The position numbers and the translations under genes are program-made. The notes beneath the pieces are model-generated. The model was not told the origin of the DNA and searched no databases. It saw nothing but the letters and a program-made list of their open reading frames with translations. Positions 1 through 5,255 of a stretch of DNA of 13,254 nucleotides are shown here, piece after piece (positions within the stretch are counted from its first letter, which is position 1; every line of letters starts with the position of its first letter). The DNA is from an uncultured Oscillospiraceae bacterium (GTDB lineage Bacteria; Bacillota; Clostridia; Oscillospirales; Acutalibacteraceae): positions 1-13,254 of the forward strand of contig UQFL01000051.1 of assembly GCA_900540305.1 (NCBI GenBank), in the 5' to 3' direction.

Positions 1-26
1 CAGCGTCAGATGTGTATAAGAGACAG
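1..26 (+). other. Nextera read-1 adapter remnant (not genomic)
   Basis: These bases match the 3' part of the Illumina Nextera read-1 adapter. They end in the 19-bp Tn5 mosaic end AGATGTGTATAAGAGACAG at 8-26. The matching read-2 adapter lies at the other end of the window. This is library sequence, and genomic sequence starts at about base 27. Confidence 0.97.
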
Positions 27-43
27 TAATTAAGGTGGGTATT

Positions 44-805
44 ATGAAAATTTCTTTATTTAAAATTTACAGTCGTTCTAATGCTTTGAGGGGAATTATA
101 TTAAAGCCTAAAAATCTTAAACAGCCTAACAAGGCAGTTATAGTTTCGCATGGGTTTGCAAGCAATATGCTTATAACTTTTAATTATGCCAAGACATTTG
201 TTCAGGCGGGTTATGTTGCTTTTTTATATGACTTTTGTATGTCTGGAAGTGGAATAAGCGGAGGAAAAAGCACCGGTATGAGTATCCTGACTGAAAGGGA
301 TAATTTGAATGATGTAATTGATTATGTTAAATCACTGCCTTATGTTGATAATGATCATATATCGCTTGCAGGATGCAGTCAGGGCGGTCTCGTAAGCGCT
401 ATTACTGCCAAAGAAAGAGAAAACGACATAGAACGCCTGTTTTTGTATTATCCGGCTTTATGCATACCTGACGACGCAAGGCGAGGTCATATGATTACTG
501 CAAAATTTGACCCAAATAATATTCCGGATACTTTTTATGCTATCAATGTAAAACTAAGCAAAAAATATGCTGAGGATGCTAAAACTTTTTCATCACTTTC
601 CGAAATATGCACATACAGTAAACCTGTTTTGATAGTGCATGGTATTGAGGATAGTCTAGTAAGCATTGATTATTCAAGAAAAGCAAGCGCTATATTCAAA
701 AACTGTGTATTGAAAGAAGTCCACGGTGACCATGGCTTTATCCGAAAAGGTTTTAAAGCTTCGAAAACTGAAACTTTGAACTACATAAAACAAAATAATC
801 TTTAA
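44..805 (+). CDS. alpha/beta hydrolase, feruloyl/cinnamoyl esterase-like
   Basis: A 253-residue serine hydrolase of the alpha/beta fold. Visible elements are an HG oxyanion motif (residues 36-37, in VSHGFASN), the nucleophile elbow GCSQGG with Ser112, the acid Asp203 in VHGIED, and His230 in GDHGF, so the triad is complete. The GxSQGG elbow, the HGxxD acid loop and the short length resemble small bacterial feruloyl/cinnamoyl esterases, which release hydroxycinnamates from plant cell-wall arabinose. Acyl-ester or peptidase relatives are also possible. There is no signal peptide, so it is probably cytoplasmic. I chose ATG 44 because AAGGTGG (33-39 region) sits about 5 nt upstream; an in-frame GTG at 35 lies inside that site. 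Its promoter is cut off by the contig end. Fold certain, substrate inferred. Confidence 0.85.
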   Translation: MKISLFKIYSRSNALRGIILKPKNLKQPNKAVIVSHGFASNMLITFNYAKTFVQAGYVAFLYDFCMSGSGISGGKSTGMSILTERDNLNDVIDYVKSLPYVDNDHISLAGCSQGGLVSAITAKERENDIERLFLYYPALCIPDDARRGHMITAKFDPNNIPDTFYAINVKLSKKYAEDAKTFSSLSEICTYSKPVLIVHGIEDSLVSIDYSRKASAIFKNCVLKEVHGDHGFIRKGFKASKTETLNYIKQNNL

Positions 806-817
806 TTAAAAATAAAG

Positions 818-845
818 GCGCATAGATTATCCTATGCGCTTTTTT
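818..845. terminator. bidirectional terminator between hydrolase and lysR
   Basis: An 8-bp GC-rich stem (GCGCATAG 818-825 with CTATGCGC 832-839) and a 6-nt loop, followed by six T on the plus strand. The A-rich run at 808-816 gives a T-rich tail on the minus strand. It can end transcription of both convergent genes. The lysR stop codon (827-829) lies in the loop. Confidence 0.85.
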
Positions 846-1702
846 AACTCTGATAAGAAAGCTTTTGCAGTTTTTGAAAATATCTGATTCTTTTTCCAAA
901 TTATGCTTGATTGCAAAGTTATAGAGGGATTTAAAGGTATGAATTTTAAATCATTAGTGCCGGTATAATTGATAAGTTTATCAAGGGTAAGAGCGTATCC
1001 CATTCCTTCATCAACCATTAACGATGCGTTATAAATCAAATTGTATGTGGCAACAGTCTCAAAATCTATATTATTAGAGTTGAGCCATGTGTTCAAATTT
1101 TCTTCAATTTGAGATTGCCTTGAAAGAATAATCGGCAAGCCGTCAAGGTCCTGAGGCGTTATATATTCTTTATTGGCAAGTGGGCTGTCCTTATTCATTA
1201 ACAAGCCCCAAGTGTCTGTTACAGGCAATTCTATGGCGTTATATTTATGTTTGTCAATTTCACCGAGGATTAAAGCAAAGTCAATTAACCCGTTGTCGAG
1301 TTTTTCCAATGTGTCTTTTGCATCTCCGCTTAATATGTGAAGTCTTATTGAGTGATTTTTTTGAAGTGCAGAGATGCATTTTAAAATATACCTGACTGAG
1401 TCTGATTCTGCAGCGCCGATGTATATATCACCGCTTAAATCGGTGCTTTCTGCTCTAACTTCATTTTCCGTCTTTGCAACAAGAGATACAATTTCTTGAG
1501 CTCTTTTTCTTAAAAGTACACCGTCATCAGTGAGTGTTATTTTTCTGCTTCCTCTGATGAAAAGCTGTTTTCCGAGTGAATCTTCAAGTTCTTTAATTTG
1601 TCTTGAAAGCGTCGGTTGGGTTAAATGCAGATGCTCAGCCGCCTTTGATATGCTTCCTTCTTCTGCAACTGCCAGAAAATTTTCTAAAACTCTTAATTCC
1701 AT
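827..1702 (-). CDS. LysR-family transcriptional regulator
   Basis: A 291-residue LysR-type regulator of normal length. The N-terminal winged helix-turn-helix covers residues 1-60 (MELRVLENFLAVAEEGSISK, then AAEHLHLTQPTLSRQIKELE). It is followed by a linker helix and a periplasmic-binding-protein-like effector domain from about residue 90 to the end. It is divergent from the CMD-cupin/alcohol dehydrogenase operon, the classic position of a LysR activator relative to its target, and a matching operator lies between them. The effector is unknown, but a substrate of the neighbouring enzymes is the obvious guess. Upstream of ATG 1702 there is only a weak GGTGAT ribosome site. The predicted transcript start is about 9 nt upstream, which suggests low, nearly leaderless expression. 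The 3' end runs into the shared terminator. Confidence 0.93.
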   Translation of the reverse strand: MELRVLENFLAVAEEGSISKAAEHLHLTQPTLSRQIKELEDSLGKQLFIRGSRKITLTDDGVLLRKRAQEIVSLVAKTENEVRAESTDLSGDIYIGAAESDSVRYILKCISALQKNHSIRLHILSGDAKDTLEKLDNGLIDFALILGEIDKHKYNAIELPVTDTWGLLMNKDSPLANKEYITPQDLDGLPIILSRQSQIEENLNTWLNSNNIDFETVATYNLIYNASLMVDEGMGYALTLDKLINYTGTNDLKFIPLNPSITLQSSIIWKKNQIFSKTAKAFLSELKKRIG

Positions 1703-1717
1703 ACTATCACCAAATTA

Positions 1718-1746
1718 ATTATAACATCTAAAACTATGCCTGTAAA
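1718..1746 (-). promoter_or_regulatory. predicted lysR promoter
   Basis: On the minus strand, TTTACA (1746-1741) and TATAAT (1723-1718) are separated by 17 bp, a near-consensus sigma-A promoter. The -35 box lies inside the LysR operator dyad, so bound LysR would be expected to repress its own gene. Prediction from sequence only. Confidence 0.7.
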
Positions 1747-1752
1747 GCATAG
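1734..1752. promoter_or_regulatory. candidate LysR operator (T-N11-A dyad)
   Basis: A perfect 6-bp inverted repeat, CTATGC-N7-GCATAG, contains the LysR-type T-N11-A signature (T1737, A1749). Its centre at 1743 is about 66 bp upstream of the predicted start of the divergent operon. That is the usual recognition-site position for LysR activators. It also covers the lysR -35 box. Confidence 0.7.
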
Positions 1753-1773
1753 CTGAATATGTAGTATAGGTAT

Positions 1774-1802
1774 TTGTTGTTTTTCTAAAATTGTTTTATA
1801 AT
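1774..1802 (+). promoter_or_regulatory. predicted promoter of the CMD-cupin/ADH operon
   Basis: TTGTTG (1774-1779), a 17-bp spacer and a perfect TATAAT (1797-1802). The -35 box is poor and the -10 is ideal, as expected of an activator-dependent promoter. Start of transcription would be near 1809, followed by AGGAGG at 1829-1834 and ATG 1842. Confidence 0.65.
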
Positions 1803-1841
1803 TAAATAGGATGATAATTTGTAATTTTAGGAGGTTTTGTT

Positions 1842-2561
1842 ATGGAAAAGCAAACTGCGGGAAGAAACGGTCTCGGTGACTTAGCCCCGAAATTTGCTCA
1901 GCTTAATGATGATGTGCTTTTCGGAGAGGTTTGGTCAAGGACTGACAAACTTTCGTTGAGAGACAGGTGTATGATAACAGTAACGGCTCTTGTTTCAAAA
2001 GGCATAACTGACAACTCACTCAAATATCATATTGAAAATGCTAAGAAACACGGCGTTACGAAAACCGAAATGGTAGAAATCATTACTCACATTGCTTTCT
2101 ATGTTGGATGGCCTAATGCGTGGGCAGTTTTTCCGCTTGTTAGAGAAGTGTATGCTGATGAAAAAATTAATGCTTCGGATTCTTTATTCGGACTTGGCGA
2201 GGAAAATACTGCTTTTGAAAAATATTTCGTTGGAAAAAGCTACTTGAAACCATTAAATATTGAAGGTGTAGGAGTATATAATGTAACTTTTGAGCCGAAA
2301 TGCAGAAATAATTGGCATATCCACCACAAAGGCGGTCAAATTTTGCTTTGTACTGATGGTGAAGGCTGGTATCAGGAGTGGGAGAAGCCTGCAAGAAAAC
2401 TAGTTCCCGGTGATGTAGTGTATATTGCTCCTGAAGTTAAGCGTTGGCACGGGGCAGGCGCTGATGAATGGTTTACTCATATAGCTATTGAAATTCCGGC
2501 TGACGGCGCTAATAATGAATGGCTTGAAGTTGTTGAAGACGATGAATATGAAAAATTATAA
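1842..2561 (+). CDS. carboxymuconolactone decarboxylase-like/cupin fusion protein
   Basis: A 239-residue two-domain protein. Residues about 10-105 are a carboxymuconolactone-decarboxylase (CMD, AhpD-fold) domain with LSLRDRCMITVTAL and the HIAFYVGWPNAW helix. There is no CxxC, so it is not a peroxidase-type AhpD. Residues about 140-220 form a cupin barrel: WHIHH gives His159 and His161, Gln166 replaces the usual Glu, and PGD plus RWHGA gives His203. Together these make a plausible metal site. Such proteins are usually small-molecule enzymes of unknown reaction. A role in handling a quinone, lactone or aldehyde-like compound is inferred. It is cytoplasmic with no signal peptide. It is first in an operon with the iron alcohol dehydrogenase 16 bp downstream and is probably controlled by the divergent LysR protein. 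AGGAGG at 1829 supports this start. Confidence 0.88.
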   Translation: MEKQTAGRNGLGDLAPKFAQLNDDVLFGEVWSRTDKLSLRDRCMITVTALVSKGITDNSLKYHIENAKKHGVTKTEMVEIITHIAFYVGWPNAWAVFPLVREVYADEKINASDSLFGLGEENTAFEKYFVGKSYLKPLNIEGVGVYNVTFEPKCRNNWHIHHKGGQILLCTDGEGWYQEWEKPARKLVPGDVVYIAPEVKRWHGAGADEWFTHIAIEIPADGANNEWLEVVEDDEYEKL

Positions 2562-2577
2562 ATAAGGAGAGTTTATT

Positions 2578-3744
2578 ATGTTAGGTGATTTTACTTATTC
2601 AAACCCCACAAAATTATATTTCGGTAAAAATGCACTTGATGGATTGAAAGCAGAACTTGATAAATACGGAAATAAGGTAATGCTTTCATACGGTTCAGGT
2701 TCAATTAAGAAAAACGGAATTTATGATGATGTGGTTAAAATCTTGAAAGACTGCGGCAAAGAAATCATTGAGGATGCCGGTGTAATGCCAAATCCCACTG
2801 TTGAAAAGCTTTATGAGGGTTGCCGCCTTGCAAAAGAAAATAATGTTGATTTGATTCTCGCTGTTGGAGGCGGTTCTGTATGCGATTACGCAAAGGCTGT
2901 TTCCGTATCTACTTACTGTGAAGAAGACCCGTGGGACAAATATTATCTCCGTATGGAAGATGTTGACAATAAAATAATTCCTGTCGGCTGCGTTTTGACA
3001 ATGGTGGGAACAGGCTCTGAGATGAACGGTGGTTCTGTTATTACAAATCATGAGCAAAAGCTTAAAATAGGTCATGTATTCGGCGATAATGTATTTCCAA
3101 AGTTCTCAATTTTAAATCCTGTATACACATTTACTCTTCCTAAATATCAAATGGTATCTGGATTTTATGATATTATGTCACATATTCTTGAACAGTATTT
3201 TTCAGGCGAAGATGATAATACTTCTGATTACATTATGGAAGGATTGTTGAAGTCGCTCATTAACAGCTCTCTCAAAGCCGTTGAAAATCCTCAAGATTAT
3301 GAAGCACGCAGTAATATAATGTGGATTGCAACATGGGCGCTCAATACATTGGTGGCTAAAGGAAAGACAACTGACTGGGAAGTACATATGATAGGTCAGG
3401 CTTTAGGAGCACATACAGATGCAACTCACGGAATGACACTTTCTGCTGTTTCTATACCTTATTACAAAAAGATTCTTCCTTACGGACTCGCTAAATTTAA
3501 ACGCTATGCAGTAAATGTATGGGGTGTAGACCCTAATGGCAAAGCTGATGAAGAAACAGCTCTTGAGGGACTTAAAAAAATGGAAGATTATATGCGCTCA
3601 CTCGGTTTGGTTATGAATATTTCAGATTTGGGCGTTACCGATGAAATGATTGACGGTATTGCCGACTCCACCTTCATTATGGAGGGTGGATATAAAGTTC
3701 TTACTCATGAAGATGTTGTTGAAATTTTAAAAGAGAGTATGTAA
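2578..3744 (+). CDS. iron-containing alcohol dehydrogenase, YqhD/BdhA-like
   Basis: A 388-residue, full-length group III (Fe-type) alcohol dehydrogenase, close to NADPH-dependent butanol dehydrogenase/aldehyde reductase (BdhA, YqhD). It opens with the family's FTYSNPTKLYFGK start. The dinucleotide-binding GGGS motif is at 97-100, and a VGTGSEMN segment is near 143-150. The metal ligands are all present: Asp198 and His202 (YDIMSH), His270 (WEVH) and His284 (ATHG). Expected activity is reversible NAD(P)H-dependent reduction of an aldehyde to an alcohol in the cytoplasm. AAGGAG at 2564-2569 precedes ATG 2578, 16 bp after the CMD-cupin gene, so the two are cotranscribed. A strong terminator follows. 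The shared operon and LysR control suggest aldehyde or xenobiotic detoxification rather than bulk solvent production; this is inference. Confidence 0.93.
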   Translation: MLGDFTYSNPTKLYFGKNALDGLKAELDKYGNKVMLSYGSGSIKKNGIYDDVVKILKDCGKEIIEDAGVMPNPTVEKLYEGCRLAKENNVDLILAVGGGSVCDYAKAVSVSTYCEEDPWDKYYLRMEDVDNKIIPVGCVLTMVGTGSEMNGGSVITNHEQKLKIGHVFGDNVFPKFSILNPVYTFTLPKYQMVSGFYDIMSHILEQYFSGEDDNTSDYIMEGLLKSLINSSLKAVENPQDYEARSNIMWIATWALNTLVAKGKTTDWEVHMIGQALGAHTDATHGMTLSAVSIPYYKKILPYGLAKFKRYAVNVWGVDPNGKADEETALEGLKKMEDYMRSLGLVMNISDLGVTDEMIDGIADSTFIMEGGYKVLTHEDVVEILKESM

Positions 3745-3762
3745 ATTTAATTAGTAGTATTT

Positions 3763-3794
3763 AAAAGCCTGCGTTTTATAACGCAGGCTTTTTT
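3763..3794. terminator. terminator after the alcohol dehydrogenase gene
   Basis: A 13-bp perfect stem (AAAAGCCTGCGTT 3763-3775 with its complement 3780-3792), a 4-nt loop TTAT, and a T run at 3789-3794. The A-rich left arm makes it potentially bidirectional. It separates the LysR-controlled operon from the arabinose operon. Confidence 0.92.
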
Positions 3795-3842
3795 GAGTAA
3801 GTCTATATATTATTATATATTTAAAGAAAATAATTCTTGTTT

Positions 3843-3880
3843 TTATATTATAGATGTGTTAAATTTATATTATATGTGTT
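3843..3880 (+). repeat. tandem direct repeat in the promoter region
   Basis: TTATATTATAGATGTGTT (3843-3860) is followed by TTATATTATATGTGTT (3865-3880). The two copies are identical apart from a 2-base AG insertion, and their starts are 22 bp apart, about two helical turns. The repeat lies upstream of the arabinose operon's first gene. It may be a paired regulator site or a local duplication of the promoter -10 region. Confidence 0.6.
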
Positions 3881-3907
3881 GGTGAATATTAATAGTTTTA
3901 ATTCACC
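3881..3907. promoter_or_regulatory. inverted repeat ahead of the sialidase/arabinose operon
   Basis: GGTGAAT (3881-3887) and ATTCACC (3901-3907) form a perfect 7-bp inverted repeat with a 13-nt spacer. It sits directly after the tandem repeat and just before the ribosome site (GGGG, 3913-3916). Position suits an operator or a 5' leader hairpin. It does not resemble a T-tract terminator, and the binding factor is not identifiable. Confidence 0.45.
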
Positions 3908-3923
3908 GTTGCGGGGTAAAGTT

Positions 3924-5228
3924 ATGAATTTTAAAGAAGTTTTTGCACCTAATACAGGAGGGCCTTCAGATTTTTACAGAATACCATCAATGATTACAAC
4001 AAAAAACGGCACGGTTGTAGCTTGCGCGGATGCTCGTTTTTGTTCGGGGATGGATAACCCTAACAGAATTGATAAGGTAGTGCGGCGCAGTTCAGACTGC
4101 GGTAAAACCTGGGGTGAATATATAACTGCTGTTGAGGAACAAGGCTCTCGAAAAATGAAATCATCAGCGGCGATTGACCCCGTTATGACTTATGATGAAA
4201 ACAAAGGCCGTATATATCTTCACTATTCTCATACTCCCGCAGGAGTTGGAATTAGAAACAGTAAATGTGCTGTTGGTGAAACAGAAAACGGTGATAAGAT
4301 TATTAAATCCTGTTTAAAAAAATATATTCTCAGAAAAGGTAAGCTTTATACTATGCAAAACGGAAAAACAGAGTATAAAGTTTTAGAAAACGGCGATGTT
4401 CTTAAAAATTCGCAAGTTGTCGGGAATATATATACAGGTAAAAAGTTTAAAGAAGTGTCAACTTCATATCTAATGATGTGTTACAGCGATGATGACGGGC
4501 TGACTTGGTCGAAACCTGTATCACTGAATAGTAGTGTGAAAAAAGATTATATGAGTTTTATAGGACCCGGACCAGGTCGAGGCGTTGTAATTCAAGAAGG
4601 AAAATACAAAGGCAGACTTGTAGTTCCTATTTATTTTGGTACAAGAACATTTCCGTTGCGTTTATCCTGTGCCGTAATTTACAGTGATGATGGAGTAAGT
4701 TGGAAAATGGGGGAGACTCCAAACAATCTGCGAACTGTTGACGGCAGAAAACTTAATTGCATGACGATTAAGAACAGTGAAATGCTTACTGAGTCACAGC
4801 TTATCGAACAGGAAAACGGTGTTTTGAAACTGTTTATGAGAAATCATGACAGTAAGCGAAGAGTTGCGGTGGCATACAGCGATGACGGTGGCGAGAATTG
4901 GCGAGATTTTGCATTTGACGAAACGCTTCCTCAGCCGATTTGCCAAAGTTCTGTTTTGAAATTAAAAGGGTATGATAAGCCTTTAGTTGTTCTTGTTAAT
5001 CCGTCTGACGAGAAAAAGCGGTGCAACGGCACGGTTATGCTGTCGGAGGATGACGGAGAAACATTTCCGTATAGGCGTCAGCTTAAAGAAGACGATTTTG
5101 TTTACAGCTGTATAACTCAACTACCAAACGGAAATGTGGCTGTTCTTTTTGAACCTGACTCTAAATGCAGACAGATTTTGTTTGCTGAAGTTTCAGTTGA
5201 GTGGATTAAAGGACAGGATGATAAATAA
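3924..5228 (+). CDS. GH33 exo-alpha-sialidase with insertion domain
   Basis: A 434-residue six-bladed propeller sialidase. The FYRIP motif (Arg19), ADAR segment and Asp44 fit the first arginine and the acid/base. Glu290 (TESQ), Arg306 (FMRN), Arg366 and Tyr394 (FVYS) fit the nucleophile pair and the other two arginines of the triad. Spacing agrees with what I recall for pneumococcal NanA. Asp-boxes lie at 56-63, 188-195, 319-326 and 374-381, and a degenerate one at 254-260. Residues about 105-185 are an extra domain like the insertion in NanA/NanB-type enzymes. It would cleave terminal sialic or related keto acids. With ATG 3924 there is no signal peptide or anchor, implying a cytoplasmic enzyme. 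An open N-terminal extension back to TTG 3837 overlaps the promoter repeats and has no good ribosome site. It is the first gene of the arabinose operon, and no sialate catabolic genes are near. Confidence 0.88.
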   Translation: MNFKEVFAPNTGGPSDFYRIPSMITTKNGTVVACADARFCSGMDNPNRIDKVVRRSSDCGKTWGEYITAVEEQGSRKMKSSAAIDPVMTYDENKGRIYLHYSHTPAGVGIRNSKCAVGETENGDKIIKSCLKKYILRKGKLYTMQNGKTEYKVLENGDVLKNSQVVGNIYTGKKFKEVSTSYLMMCYSDDDGLTWSKPVSLNSSVKKDYMSFIGPGPGRGVVIQEGKYKGRLVVPIYFGTRTFPLRLSCAVIYSDDGVSWKMGETPNNLRTVDGRKLNCMTIKNSEMLTESQLIEQENGVLKLFMRNHDSKRRVAVAYSDDGGENWRDFAFDETLPQPICQSSVLKLKGYDKPLVVLVNPSDEKKRCNGTVMLSEDDGETFPYRRQLKEDDFVYSCITQLPNGNVAVLFEPDSKCRQILFAEVSVEWIKGQDDK

Positions 5229-5255
5229 TAGACTATAGGATAGGGGTAAAAGTAA

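Noticed and set aside
8..26. Tn5/IS50-like mosaic end as a real mobile element
   Set aside because: It is joined to the Nextera adapter and mirrored at the other end with an index sequence, so it is library-derived.
3881..3907. Inverted repeat as a terminator or riboswitch
   Set aside because: The stem is 7 bp with a 13-nt AT-rich loop and no T tract after it; there is no room or conserved core for a known riboswitch.
3745..3923. AraR box or catabolite-responsive element ahead of the arabinose operon
   Set aside because: No TGTAC-centred palindrome and no WTGNAARCG-type site could be found by eye; only the AT-rich repeats and one inverted repeat are present.
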